Assembly (NCBI GenBank): GCA_038993745.2
Contig: CP160629.1
Coordinates: 1,488,001-1,552,000 of the forward strand
Source of the DNA: Aliivibrio fischeri
GTDB taxonomy: Bacteria > Pseudomonadota > Gammaproteobacteria > Enterobacterales > Vibrionaceae
Direction: 5' to 3'
DNA length: 64,000 nucleotides
The first letter of the stretch is position 1. Each line of letters begins with the position of its first letter. The notes under the pieces were generated by a model. It had not been told where the DNA came from. It saw nothing but the letters and a program-made list of their open reading frames with translations, and did no database searches. Of this stretch, positions 44,881 through 54,013 are shown in pieces. The position numbers and the translations under genes were made by a program.

Positions 44881-47139
44881 TTAAAGACCTTTCACATACT
44901 GATTATGTGTATTAATAGGTACCATTGAATATAACGCTTCTTGAACCGCCGTTTCACCTTTAACCAGAGCCTCAAAGTGCGTTGCTAACTCAACAATATC
45001 CGCTTGTTCTTTAGAACCACCACCAATATTGGTTAGATCAATAAAGAATTCATCAAACAAATCAGATAAATCATTAACGACATCCATGTTTAAGAATTGC
45101 TCATGGTTATAAATACTTGGGTAGCCACCTTTTTGCTTATCTACAGCAAAAGAGACCCCTTTCATGTTCGTAATGGTTGTCGCTTTTTCACACTTAATCA
45201 TACAACCCGCTTCAATCGCACGCTTATTACAACCAACCGTTTGTTGGAAGAAACATTGACGACTTGTCATCAACAAAATTGGATGATAAATGCTGTAAAG
45301 TAACTTAAAGTTTTCAGGACGACGAATGTGTTTCATTTGTCCTTGATTTATTTCGTTAGAAATGAACGCACCAGCACAATTAAACTCTTCTTTTAGTGTA
45401 ATTAATGCGTGTGAGTTGGTGGTATTCATGAATGGACCCGCAACCCACTCAATTCCCATTTCATAAGCTTTATAAGCAATACCAGTATTATTAGTAACAA
45501 TACGTGCAGGTTTTACTTCTTCAAGGAATTTCACCGCTTCATTATAATCTTTACCAATCAATACCGCAGGGAACCATGGGATCAATCTTGGATTTTCTGA
45601 AAAGATGTTGATGTACGTTTTATCATTGCGTCTAAAGCTTTCTGGTAACTTAAAGTAAATATCTGCATCAGTGGCATCACATATTTTTAAGTCGGCAATA
45701 TCTGCGATAAGCATAGATAGCTTAGGTTGCTGTTCAACTTTCGGCTTCTGAGCTAATTTTGGTAATTCAACATGTTTAATAACGGCTTTATTTCCATTTA
45801 AACGATACGCAATCTGATCTTTTAAATCTGAAAGCTCTTTAAATGGCAGGATTAAACCTTCATCAACTTGAGAAAAATCATAGCCAGAGAACTCATAATC
45901 GCTATTAGAAACCCCTTTAAAGCGTTTCTCTAGCTCTTTTTGTGTAATTGACTTCTCACCAGCAGCCATAAGTAACGATGTCGATTCTAATTCAAAGATC
46001 TCTTTTGAAGTTGCTACCACTACTTTTAATGGACTATCAAGTTGTGCTTTAAATGCAATGGATAATGGCAGTTTTGAAATATCTAGATCTTGAATTTTCT
46101 CACGTAGTTCTTCACCAAGATTGTCTTTTGCTGCGTTCAATTCAGCTTTAACATCATGAATTTGAACCACATCAATGGCATTACTTTTCTCTACCGCATG
46201 AGTAACACTGTGATCTCTAGGGTTATCGATGAACATGTCTTTGGTTAAGTTACCAGTCAAAAATGAATTGGTAAAATCACGGTTAAACACTTTGTGAAGG
46301 TTTGAATCATCTTCTAATAAATCACCAGACTCGATGAATTTATTGATGTTTTTGCGCCAATTATCAATAACTGTATAAACGTAATGAGAACCTTTAATAC
46401 GCCCTTCTACTTTTAAAGAATCAACTTTGGCATCGACCAGATCAGGCAAATCAAAATACGCTGAGTTGTCTTTTAAGTTTAGAGGGTATTTGTTACCAAC
46501 CGCTGTTTCTTCATATTCATCACGGCATGCTTGGCTACAACGCCCACGGTTACCTGAGTTACCCGCACTTACTGATGTTGAATAACATTGACCAGAAAAT
46601 GCAATACATAGTGAACCATGAACAAACACTTCGGTTAACACATCATGCTCATGAGCAACAGCAGTCAGTGATTTCACTTCTTCAATATTGAGTTCACGAG
46701 ATAAGTTAACACGAGAAGCCCCTAACTTAGCTAAGAATTTAATTTGTCCTTCATTATGCGTAGTTAATTGCGTTGAGGCGTGAACATCGAGTGTTGGGAA
46801 GTATTTTTTCACTAAATCAAACATAGCTAAATCTTGCACAATAATGCCATCAACTGATGTATTCACTAGTTGATTAAGTAATTTAGCAATGCTTTTAATT
46901 TCATGTTCAAGAAGAACGATATTCAAAGTAAGGAATACCTCACAGCCATGCTCATGAGCAAGGCGTAAAATACCTGTCAATTCATCAAATGAGAGATTGG
47001 ATGCACGGTTACGGGCGTTAAATACATCTAAGCCACAATAAACGGCATTTGCCCCTGCTGCGATGGCCGCTTTTATCGCTTCTACATCACCGCCGGGTGC
47101 CAATAATTCAAGTTTTCTACTCATTCTGAAATTGCTCAC
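44881..47139 (-). CDS. U32-family protein (peptidase U32/RlhA-like)
   Basis: A 752-aa protein of the U32 family, enzymes of prephenate-dependent RNA hydroxylation such as RlhA (YdcP) and TrhP, formerly called collagenases. The N-terminal TIM-barrel segment is clear (LELLAPGGDVEAIKAAIAAGANAVYCGLD), with LHASTQ-like VHASTQLTTHN and the cysteine set in FSGQCYSTS and GRCSQACR that would hold an iron-sulfur cluster. A second U32-like part near residues 640-690 has CFFQQTVGCNKRAIEAGCMIKC. It is longer than E. coli RlhA (653 aa). A GTG at 47139 or an ATG at 47124 could be the start. A possible FNR site lies at 47216-47229. Confidence 0.85.
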   Translation of the reverse strand: MSNFRMSRKLELLAPGGDVEAIKAAIAAGANAVYCGLDVFNARNRASNLSFDELTGILRLAHEHGCEVFLTLNIVLLEHEIKSIAKLLNQLVNTSVDGIIVQDLAMFDLVKKYFPTLDVHASTQLTTHNEGQIKFLAKLGASRVNLSRELNIEEVKSLTAVAHEHDVLTEVFVHGSLCIAFSGQCYSTSVSAGNSGNRGRCSQACRDEYEETAVGNKYPLNLKDNSAYFDLPDLVDAKVDSLKVEGRIKGSHYVYTVIDNWRKNINKFIESGDLLEDDSNLHKVFNRDFTNSFLTGNLTKDMFIDNPRDHSVTHAVEKSNAIDVVQIHDVKAELNAAKDNLGEELREKIQDLDISKLPLSIAFKAQLDSPLKVVVATSKEIFELESTSLLMAAGEKSITQKELEKRFKGVSNSDYEFSGYDFSQVDEGLILPFKELSDLKDQIAYRLNGNKAVIKHVELPKLAQKPKVEQQPKLSMLIADIADLKICDATDADIYFKLPESFRRNDKTYINIFSENPRLIPWFPAVLIGKDYNEAVKFLEEVKPARIVTNNTGIAYKAYEMGIEWVAGPFMNTTNSHALITLKEEFNCAGAFISNEINQGQMKHIRRPENFKLLYSIYHPILLMTSRQCFFQQTVGCNKRAIEAGCMIKCEKATTITNMKGVSFAVDKQKGGYPSIYNHEQFLNMDVVNDLSDLFDEFFIDLTNIGGGSKEQADIVELATHFEALVKGETAVQEALYSMVPINTHNQYVKGL

Positions 47140-47215
47140 TTCGTTTTGCTGTAATAATTTTTGAGGGAGTATTCTACTCGCCTCACACTTTTATTACCAG
47201 AAGTAAGGGTTTTTA

Positions 47216-47229
47216 TTGATCCAGATCAT
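47216..47229. promoter_or_regulatory. Possible FNR-type site between U32 and GST genes
   Basis: TTGAT-CCAG-ATCAT matches the FNR consensus TTGAT-N4-ATCAA at nine of ten positions. It sits between the divergent U32 and GST-like genes. The assignment is by pattern only. Confidence 0.4.
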
Positions 47230-47295
47230 GAGGTATAACTATGATTTTCATTAGCAATGACACATATTCGACTTCATTCAAAGTTTAAGGTAACG

Positions 47296-47940
47296 ATGAC
47301 TATTCCTATTCTCTACTCATTACGACAATGTCCATACGCAATGCGTGCACGCTTAGCTATTCTGTATGCAGGACAAACTGTTGTGCTACGAGATGTAGAC
47401 ATGATGAATAAACCCAAAGAAATGTTATCCATTTCCCCTAAAGGCACGGTACCTGTACTTCATTTTGAAGATACGGTTATTGAAGAAAGTGTTGATGTGA
47501 TGCTTTGGGCACTAACCCAATCCGACCCAAGGAACTTACTATACCATCATGATTTGCTTCAGCTTCCATTGATGTTGGATCTCATTCAAAAAAGTGACTC
47601 TGAATTTGTGCAAATTTTACAAAAATACAGGGCTGCTTCTCGCTATCATGACGATAATGAAATTGAGTATAGGGCTAAGTGTGTCGAATGGTTATCAGAC
47701 ATTGAAGAGCGATTATCTAAACATGCATTTATCATAGGGGAAAGTGCCAGTATCGTTGATTATGCGCTTTTGCCTTTTATTCGCCAATTCTCTCGAGTAG
47801 ATAAGAAATGGTACAACATCGCTCCTTTGCCACATTTAAGAGCTTGGCTTGTTCGCCATTATAACGACCCTATTTTCTCTAAAGCCATGACGATCTACCC
47901 TAAATGGAACCGTGATGCTGAACCTGTCATTTTCGGTTAA
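47296..47940 (+). CDS. Glutathione S-transferase-family protein
   Basis: A 214-aa protein with an N-terminal thioredoxin-like domain (PILYSLRQCPYAMRARLAI), whose CPYA motif is typical of glutaredoxin-like and omega-type GSTs. The segment GTVPVLHFEDTVIEESVDVM is the glutathione-binding cis-Pro and ES motif. A C-terminal helical domain ends FIRQFSRVDKKWY...PHLRAWL. The ATG at 47296 is preferred because of AAGG upstream; the frame extends 13 codons further without a start signal. It overlaps the convergent GNAT by 4 bases. Activity is probably thiol transfer or glutathionylation reversal. Confidence 0.83.
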   Translation: MTIPILYSLRQCPYAMRARLAILYAGQTVVLRDVDMMNKPKEMLSISPKGTVPVLHFEDTVIEESVDVMLWALTQSDPRNLLYHHDLLQLPLMLDLIQKSDSEFVQILQKYRAASRYHDDNEIEYRAKCVEWLSDIEERLSKHAFIIGESASIVDYALLPFIRQFSRVDKKWYNIAPLPHLRAWLVRHYNDPIFSKAMTIYPKWNRDAEPVIFG

Positions 47941-48410
47941 GATTCCCCCATATAACCACTGAAACAAAGAGAGCGCTCCATCTCAACAAAATGCTCATCT
48001 TCTCTGACAATTTGATAGCCTAACGAAAGATAAAAGTTGATAACCGATTTATTGACTTTGAATGCTGATAAGCAAGATTTTGTGACAGCGTCACTATAGT
48101 GTTTTTGATAACACTTCATAACTGCGGTGCCTACGCCTTTATTTTGGTATTTTTCAAAAACAATCAATAAGTGAATATGAATCGTACTTCTAATGGCGTC
48201 GGGCTTAGTGCAAATGATCCCTAGGCGCTCACCATTATACATTATCCAATCAAACCACTCTTTTTGGTATGACTGATTAAAGCGCTGTTGTTGGTACAAC
48301 TCATCCCAACCCAGCGCTTCCTCTATCGTTGGTTTCAAGTACTTTTTGTAAATAGAGAATAAGGACGGATACTCACAATCAGTTACTCGTTGAAATATGA
48401 TTTTATCCAT
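47937..48410 (-). CDS. GNAT-family N-acetyltransferase
   Basis: A 157-aa GNAT. The acetyl-CoA loop is seen in FEKYQNKGVGTAVMKC near residues 92-107, followed by KVNKSVINFYLSLGYQIV. It is convergent with, and overlaps by 4 bases, the GST-like gene. Substrate unknown. Confidence 0.78.
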   Translation of the reverse strand: MDKIIFQRVTDCEYPSLFSIYKKYLKPTIEEALGWDELYQQQRFNQSYQKEWFDWIMYNGERLGIICTKPDAIRSTIHIHLLIVFEKYQNKGVGTAVMKCYQKHYSDAVTKSCLSAFKVNKSVINFYLSLGYQIVREDEHFVEMERSLCFSGYMGES

Positions 48411-48499
48411 AACATTATCCTTATCTCATAAATCCATGACTCATACTTGCAATAGACTCTTTCAGTTTAGACCATCATGATGGTTTCACTTAACTACCA

Positions 48500-48934
48500 C
48501 TACAATTTCTTTAAAAATTTGATCTTACTATTGTCGCTTGAGCCTTCATCTTCGTAGCCTGAAATGTGATATCCACTAGAGATAAGCAGTTGCAACATGG
48601 CAGGATAGCGATTCATCGATTTAACACTGATCGCTTCATAACCTTGCTTTTTAGCCCACTCTTCTTGGGTCACTCTTAACTGAGTTGCAATGCCTTGCTT
48701 TCTTGCACTTGGGACGACACCACCTAGCCAACTATAGAATTCAGAGTCAGAAAGTTGGTAGCCCATCTTATACGCTACTGGAATACCTTCAGAGACAGCA
48801 ACTAAGATAAGGTGCTTTTTATCATTTAGACGTTGTGTCAGTTTCTCATGTGTATTTCGGTTATCAAATTCAGGGATTTGTTGATCAACAATAAGAACGT
48901 CTGCCACTGTGCCTTGATGTATTTCTATTTTCAT
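48500..48934 (-). CDS. GNAT-family N-acetyltransferase
   Basis: A 144-aa GNAT, with ARKQGIATQLRVTQEEWAKKQGYEAISVKS forming the acetyl-CoA loop and following helix, and MLQLLISSGYHISGYE near the C-terminus. The ATG at 48934 is chosen because GGAAAG sits just upstream; the frame opens four codons earlier, inside the preceding 72-aa gene. The stop of that gene (48936) lies directly before, so the two are coupled. Acceptor unknown. Confidence 0.75.
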   Translation of the reverse strand: MKIEIHQGTVADVLIVDQQIPEFDNRNTHEKLTQRLNDKKHLILVAVSEGIPVAYKMGYQLSDSEFYSWLGGVVPSARKQGIATQLRVTQEEWAKKQGYEAISVKSMNRYPAMLQLLISSGYHISGYEDEGSSDNSKIKFLKKL

Positions 48935-48935
48935 T

Positions 48936-49154
48936 TTACTTTCCATCTAAAACCATCGTTTTTATTTTGTATGCTTTTTCAAAGTGATCTAATTTATGTG
49001 TTGATATCCACCATGTCGCCGCTTCCATTAACAGCTCAGAGTCATCATTTTTATTAGCAAAAAAAGCATAAAAAGAGACACCAACGTTATCTCCCTTTTG
49101 TTCTATTTTTTTATCACAAACCGCAATTATTTTATCTCTTAGACTTTGTCGCAT
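48936..49154 (-). CDS. 72-aa hypothetical protein
   Basis: A small soluble protein starting MRQSLRDKIIAVCDKKIEQKG, with a compact, mixed alpha/beta composition and one Cys. No family is recognised. It ends one base before the start of the following GNAT, so the two are translationally coupled and may be functional partners. It is preceded by the sulfurtransferase on the same strand with a 34-base gap. Confidence 0.55.
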   Translation of the reverse strand: MRQSLRDKIIAVCDKKIEQKGDNVGVSFYAFFANKNDDSELLMEAATWWISTHKLDHFEKAYKIKTMVLDGK

Positions 49155-49188
49155 TATCTAACTCTTGACTCTTCAAAGAACAAACTCA

Positions 49189-50034
49189 TTATTCAATCGG
49201 TAAATTGTGATTACTTCCCCAATCAGCCCATGAACCATCGTATAAAACGACATTTTTATAGCCAATTGAAACCGCTGCCAAAATTAAAATACAAGCCGTT
49301 ATGCCTGAACCACAACTGAAAAATACCTTTGTTATATTTGATGGTACTCTTTCTTGAAAAATAGAGTTCAAAATCTCTTTATTTTTAAAGGTCGTATTAT
49401 CTAACAACATAACAAATGGGAGATTTTTAGAACTTGGAATATGACCGCTACGAACCCCTTCACGAGGCTCAGCTGCTTTACCTAAAAATCGCATCTCACC
49501 ACGTGCATCTAAAATGACGGTATCTGTATCGATAACGTGAAGAATATCATCTGAATCACAAGCTAAATGCCTATTCGGCTTAGCAACCGCATTACCTAAA
49601 GAAGGTATTTGTTGGTAAGAAGTAACGACTTCCCTCTTTTCTTCTTGCCATTTTGGTAAGCCGCCATCTAATACATAAACGTGCTCAAACCCCATTACTT
49701 TAAATGTCCACCAAGCACGTGGAGATGAGTAGATTCCTTGGTTATCGTATATCACAACTATAGAATCTGAATTAATACCAAGCTCTTGAACGGCTTTTGT
49801 AAACTGTGGTTCTGTTGGTAATGCATGAATTTGAGAAGAAGCGTGATCGCAAAAATCCAACTCAATATCAAGCTTACGCGACTTCGGTAAACAACAAAAC
49901 TCGTCATAAACAATCGGTTCTTTACCAACAATATTCGCCATATAAGCATCAACAATGACAAGATTAGTATCATTAATATGTTCTGCTAGCCACTCGGTAG
50001 TAACTAATGGGTTATCAGCTAATAATCGATTCAT
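49189..50034 (-). CDS. Rhodanese-type sulfurtransferase (3-mercaptopyruvate type)
   Basis: A 281-aa two-domain rhodanese. The second domain carries the active-site loop FFSCGSGITAC; the C-G-S-G-I/V-T form is typical of 3-mercaptopyruvate sulfurtransferase (SseA), against CRKGVT in thiosulfate rhodanese. The first domain shows WLAEHINDTNLVIVDAY and AWWTFKVMGFEHVYVLDGG. It transfers sulfur from mercaptopyruvate to a thiol acceptor, giving thiol or cyanide detoxification. Length is standard. It lies 23 bases after the epimerase gene. Confidence 0.85.
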   Translation of the reverse strand: MNRLLADNPLVTTEWLAEHINDTNLVIVDAYMANIVGKEPIVYDEFCCLPKSRKLDIELDFCDHASSQIHALPTEPQFTKAVQELGINSDSIVVIYDNQGIYSSPRAWWTFKVMGFEHVYVLDGGLPKWQEEKREVVTSYQQIPSLGNAVAKPNRHLACDSDDILHVIDTDTVILDARGEMRFLGKAAEPREGVRSGHIPSSKNLPFVMLLDNTTFKNKEILNSIFQERVPSNITKVFFSCGSGITACILILAAVSIGYKNVVLYDGSWADWGSNHNLPIE

Positions 50035-50057
50035 GATGACTCCCTATTTGGTCTCTG

Positions 50058-50840
50058 TTAGCTATCATACGTAATGTTCATCACATCAGGGTGAATAAAT
50101 TCATAACCTAACGCTTCTTTTATTTTATGATTACTGATGATTTTAAATGTTTGTTCATTGGATTCGATAAACGTTGGTGTTTCAACGCCAATACGTTGCG
50201 TTGCTTGTGTATAAAACTCACGCTTACTTGGATGAGTATCAGCACACGCATTAAAGATCTCATTCCATTTTTCTTGCTTAATAATTTGAGTGATCAGCCC
50301 AATACAGTCATCCTGATGGATCATATTTACTGGTGCATCAGGGTTACTCACAGAGCGCCCACTTTTGGCAAAAAAGCGTCCTGGATTCCGTGAATACCCT
50401 ACAAGTCCGCTAAATCGAATTACGGTTGTTGTGAACTTGGTCGACTGCATAAATAAACGTTCAATCTGTGATAATGCAGAAGAAGGTATGGTTGCATCTT
50501 CTTCGGTAACTACTCGATTCGCGTCTTCATAAACCGATGTGGAGCTTACAAATAGCACATGTTTTATCGACGAGGCTTCAATAATAGGAATTAAAGCGGT
50601 AAAGCCTTCGATATTTTTTGATGGTATCGCAATGATTAAAACATCAGAGGTTAGAAATTGACTCCATGATTGTTCGACAGCATCGATATCTAATAAATAC
50701 GGTTTAATATGATTTTTTTCTAATTCACTTATTTTGCTCGAACTTCTTATAGAGCCTTTGACCATAAAACCAATATCAATGAGGTGTTTTGCTAAAGGCA
50801 ACCCTAACCAGCCACATCCCAGTACGCTTATTGATGTCAT
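50058..50840 (-). CDS. NAD(P)-dependent epimerase/dehydratase-like protein (YeeZ type)
   Basis: A 260-aa extended Rossmann protein. The nucleotide-binding N-terminus reads ISVLGCGWLGLPLAKHL (GxGxxG). HVLFVSSTSVYEDANRVVTEEDA carries the Ser/Tyr region but lacks a classic YxxxK, so catalysis is uncertain. The later VIRFSGLVGYSRNPGRFFA...PVNMIHQDDCIGLI block is typical of the YeeZ subgroup. It lies 19 bases downstream of a GNAT gene, on the same strand. Confidence 0.75.
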   Translation of the reverse strand: MTSISVLGCGWLGLPLAKHLIDIGFMVKGSIRSSSKISELEKNHIKPYLLDIDAVEQSWSQFLTSDVLIIAIPSKNIEGFTALIPIIEASSIKHVLFVSSTSVYEDANRVVTEEDATIPSSALSQIERLFMQSTKFTTTVIRFSGLVGYSRNPGRFFAKSGRSVSNPDAPVNMIHQDDCIGLITQIIKQEKWNEIFNACADTHPSKREFYTQATQRIGVETPTFIESNEQTFKIISNHKIKEALGYEFIHPDVMNITYDS

Positions 50841-50859
50841 AATAGTCCCTAATCTTTAT

Positions 50860-51306
50860 TTAATTTATATCTAAAGCAAGTACTAAACGATCTTCGCCAA
50901 GACCAAAATAGTCCTGCTCTTCCTTCAATAAATAGAATCCATAGGATTGATATAGTGCGTATGCTTTTTTATTTTTTGGGCATACGGTTAACAATAGCCT
51001 GTCATACTCTTTTGCCGTTGCAATTGCCGTTTCAAGCAATTTTTTCCCAAGGCCACAACCTTGTGCTGCTTTTGATACCGCGACCGCTAATATCCAAGCA
51101 TCACCTTTAACCACACTTGATGGTACTTGCAATACATAACCAAGCGTCTCATCCTCTTTTTTAGCGACTAATAAACCATCAGCCCAACAATCAAATGCTT
51201 GTCGAATAAAGAAAGATGGATAACCATGATCACCAAAAGCTTCAGTTTCAATATCAAAAATTCGAGTCAAATCGGCTTTTCCTGCTGTGCGAATACTTAC
51301 CATCAA
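50860..51306 (-). CDS. GNAT-family N-acetyltransferase
   Basis: A 148-aa GNAT. The segment VSKAAQGCGLGKKLLETAIATAKEYDRLLLTV holds the acetyl-CoA loop (Q-G-C-G-L-G), and AYALYQSYGFYLLKEEQDY the C-terminal strand. It resembles RimI-like acetyltransferases but the substrate is not known. The gene heads a run of same-strand genes ending at the epimerase. It starts ATGATG at 51306. Confidence 0.78.
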   Translation of the reverse strand: MMVSIRTAGKADLTRIFDIETEAFGDHGYPSFFIRQAFDCWADGLLVAKKEDETLGYVLQVPSSVVKGDAWILAVAVSKAAQGCGLGKKLLETAIATAKEYDRLLLTVCPKNKKAYALYQSYGFYLLKEEQDYFGLGEDRLVLALDIN

Positions 51307-51488
51307 TACATTTCCCTTTCTACTTCATAAATCACATTGTGTATGTGCTTTTGTTTATATTTCATACTATTTGAAACAACTCGCATTGTTAAAACAGATA
51401 TAACGGATGAGATAACCAAATCTACTAAAAACTCCTATAGTTATTCCAACTTAATTTCGTTTTAAAATTATCACAAGGAACGTTAATC

Positions 51489-52931
51489 ATGTTTAAACTC
51501 GCTCTTTTACCTTCATTGCTAGCATGCAGTTTTGCAGCTAATAGTTTTACAATGAACCCTCAGCCTGACCCTGATAATCCAACAGGTTATGTTGTATCTA
51601 AAGCTGAAATTAAAGCAGCTGAAGATGCGAAAACATTAGACCCTATGTACGATGTTTGGGCTAAAGCATTAGAAACTCGTCCTAATAGCGTTGTTGAAGC
51701 CATTGATGCGGGCGTTCCTACTAACCCAGATAACGTGAAACGTGTTGAACGAGTTTTTCCGCAATCTGAATGGTTCTTCCTAACCCAAATGGCGGCTCCA
51801 GAATATACTTATACTCGCTTCTTACGTGCTATTGGTAAATTCCCTGCGTTCTGTGGTGACTATACCGATGGACGCGATGCTGACGCTATTTGTAAAAAAT
51901 CCATTGTAACGGCATTTGCACATTTCTCACAAGAAACAGGTGGCCATATTGCTGTAGATAACGTATCAGACAATCCATTAGGACTTGAAGAATGGCAGCA
52001 AGCGCTTGTTCACGTTCGTGAAATGGGATGGTCAGAAGGTCAAGAAGGTTATACAACAGGTTGTGGTCAAAATGATTGGCAAAACAAGCGTTGGCCGTGT
52101 GCAGCAGGTCAAGGTTACTTTGGCCGCGGTGCTAAACAGCTTTCTTACCACTTTAACTACGGTGCTTTCTCGGAAGTCATGTATGACGGCGATGCGACTG
52201 TATTATTAAACAATCCAGGTTTAGTTGCTGATTCTTGGCTAAACTTAGCATCTGCTATTTGGTTCTTCTTAACACCGCAAGCGCCAAAACCAGCAATGCT
52301 TCACGTTATTGATCGCACATGGACACCATCACAACGTGAAACAGATGCAGGAATTGGTTACGGATTTGGTACGACTATCAACGTAATTAATGGTGGTATC
52401 GAATGTGGTGAACAGAATAAGGATAAAGGACAACCAGTTAACCGTATTCGTTACTGGGAAGGACTGTCTTCACATTACGAAATCCCAGTAGAAGCCGATG
52501 AGAAGAATACTTGTTGGCAGCAAACTCCTTACGGTAGCTTGAACCTAAATGGTGCTACGGATGTGCTTTACACTAACTGGGATGGTAACTGGAAATATTA
52601 CCCAGATCGTCCAGAAGGTGCGTCTTTTGAGTGTGAATTAGTTGGCTTCCAAACCGCCTACTCTGCGCTTGTTCCTGGTGATTATGAAAAATGTGTCACT
52701 AACTTCTATGGATCTCATGCAAATTGGCCTGAAACTCGAGTAGTAGAAACACTACCAACAGACCCATCTGAACCAACGGATCCGACAGACCCAACAAATA
52801 CATGGGATGCAAACAAAGTTTATAATACAGGTGATCAAGTTGTCGTTAACGGCGTGACTTATCAAGCTAAATGGTGGAACCAAGGTGATAACCCTGCAAC
52901 AAGTACAACTGGTGTTTGGGAAAAAGTATAA
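51489..52931 (+). CDS. Secreted GH19 chitinase with C-terminal chitin-binding module
   Basis: A 480-aa exported enzyme that cleaves chitin with inversion. A signal peptide (MFKLALLPSLLACSFAAN) leads the GH19 domain, which spans about residues 90-400 and includes FAHFSQETGGH, with the catalytic Glu, and YFGRGAKQLSYHFNYGAF. After a Thr/Pro/Asp-rich linker (TDPSEPTDPTDPT) comes a CBM5/12 module, TWDANKVYNTGDQVVVNGV with YQAKWWNQGDNP, that anchors the enzyme on chitin. The AAGGAACG ribosome binding site precedes the ATG at 51489. It is monocistronic. Confidence 0.92.
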   Translation: MFKLALLPSLLACSFAANSFTMNPQPDPDNPTGYVVSKAEIKAAEDAKTLDPMYDVWAKALETRPNSVVEAIDAGVPTNPDNVKRVERVFPQSEWFFLTQMAAPEYTYTRFLRAIGKFPAFCGDYTDGRDADAICKKSIVTAFAHFSQETGGHIAVDNVSDNPLGLEEWQQALVHVREMGWSEGQEGYTTGCGQNDWQNKRWPCAAGQGYFGRGAKQLSYHFNYGAFSEVMYDGDATVLLNNPGLVADSWLNLASAIWFFLTPQAPKPAMLHVIDRTWTPSQRETDAGIGYGFGTTINVINGGIECGEQNKDKGQPVNRIRYWEGLSSHYEIPVEADEKNTCWQQTPYGSLNLNGATDVLYTNWDGNWKYYPDRPEGASFECELVGFQTAYSALVPGDYEKCVTNFYGSHANWPETRVVETLPTDPSEPTDPTDPTNTWDANKVYNTGDQVVVNGVTYQAKWWNQGDNPATSTTGVWEKV

Positions 52932-52946
52932 TCAAATATAATAAAC

Positions 52947-52967
52947 ATGGGCCGTTTCGCGGCCCAT
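52947..52967 (+). terminator. Terminator of the chitinase gene
   Basis: An 8-bp stem ATGGGCCG/CGGCCCAT with a 5-base loop, followed by TTTTCC, 15 bases after the stop codon. Confidence 0.85.
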
Positions 52968-52980
52968 TTTCCATTCTTAT

Positions 52981-53775
52981 TTAAAATAAATTCATAAAAA
53001 CAGAATCATTAGCTGCAAAATTAAGTTTAATATTACCCACATGTTGAGTTGGAATCATTGTCTGACTATCTCCAATTATTCTTCCTGCAATATAGCAACT
53101 TTGATAGCTAGACATTAACTCACTTATCTTTTCTCCAAATTGAGTTTCAACATCAATAGTAAATGATGATTCTGGTTGTGAAATACTATAATTAGGAACC
53201 GATGCATCAAAACTAATATTTCTTTCACCATCAGGATAGGTACAGTTTAAAAAGGCCATTTCAAATGAATATTTATGATCAGGAACAGCATCCCATTGTG
53301 CAGTAACTAAGCTAGTATTATTAAATACTTCGTACGTGAAATTTTTTGTCGGTTCAGGAAGTCTATCAACCGAACTATATCCGACGAGTTCATTATTACG
53401 ATACCAATAAAACTCGTAATTTGAACCTGATGTATCCAAATTAGAAAACGTTATTGATGTCGAATCATCCCTTTTATGTAACACACCATCCTGAAGGATC
53501 TCCAATCGTTCAATATCAGATACCGTCATTTCGTATGGATAAACTGGTGGTTTATATTGACTATAAAAATCACCTCTAAAATACAGACCGTCATCATGTT
53601 CAACATACATAGTATAGGTCAATTCGAGCTCAGAAACAGAATACGTACATGTTAAGCTCTGACCATTAGAACAAAATCCATAAGGAGGATCTGTCTCATC
53701 ACTTCCACCACCATCACTACCGCCACAAGCAGCAAGTAGTCCAAAACATGGGATCATTAATAAACTCTTTTTCAT
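52981..53775 (-). CDS. Lipoprotein of unknown function
   Basis: A 264-aa exported lipoprotein. The signal peptide MKKSLLMIPCFGLLAACGGSDGGGS ends at the lipobox LAAC and is followed by a glycine/serine linker, a pattern common in surface or outer-membrane lipoproteins. The mature region is rich in Ser/Thr/Tyr with several cysteines and looks like two beta-sandwich domains; no family is recognised. The start at 53775 is chosen because AAGGACAG lies upstream and gives the signal peptide. It is convergent with the chitinase. Confidence 0.7.
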   Translation of the reverse strand: MKKSLLMIPCFGLLAACGGSDGGGSDETDPPYGFCSNGQSLTCTYSVSELELTYTMYVEHDDGLYFRGDFYSQYKPPVYPYEMTVSDIERLEILQDGVLHKRDDSTSITFSNLDTSGSNYEFYWYRNNELVGYSSVDRLPEPTKNFTYEVFNNTSLVTAQWDAVPDHKYSFEMAFLNCTYPDGERNISFDASVPNYSISQPESSFTIDVETQFGEKISELMSSYQSCYIAGRIIGDSQTMIPTQHVGNIKLNFAANDSVFMNLF

Positions 53776-53974
53776 AATAATCTGTCCTTGATAAATACCT
53801 AGAACAATTTTACAAACAAGAATTACACAATTCATTTACATAAATTATACCGAATGATAAGTGTCGCAATTTTGTATTTTAATGAAAACAATCTGCGAGC
53901 TACTTCATTATTATTAATTGAACAGTAAAATACATAATTGACTTCATTCAAAACATCATACCTAAAAACAAAGA

Positions 53975-54008
53975 AAAGCCCTTTAACTCTATAGAATTAA
54001 AGGGCTTT
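53975..54008 (-). terminator. Terminator of the 54014-54502 gene
   Basis: A perfect 12-bp stem AAAGCCCTTTAA and its complement, with a 10-base loop, beginning a few bases after the stop codon. Confidence 0.85.
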
Positions 54009-54013
54009 ATTTA

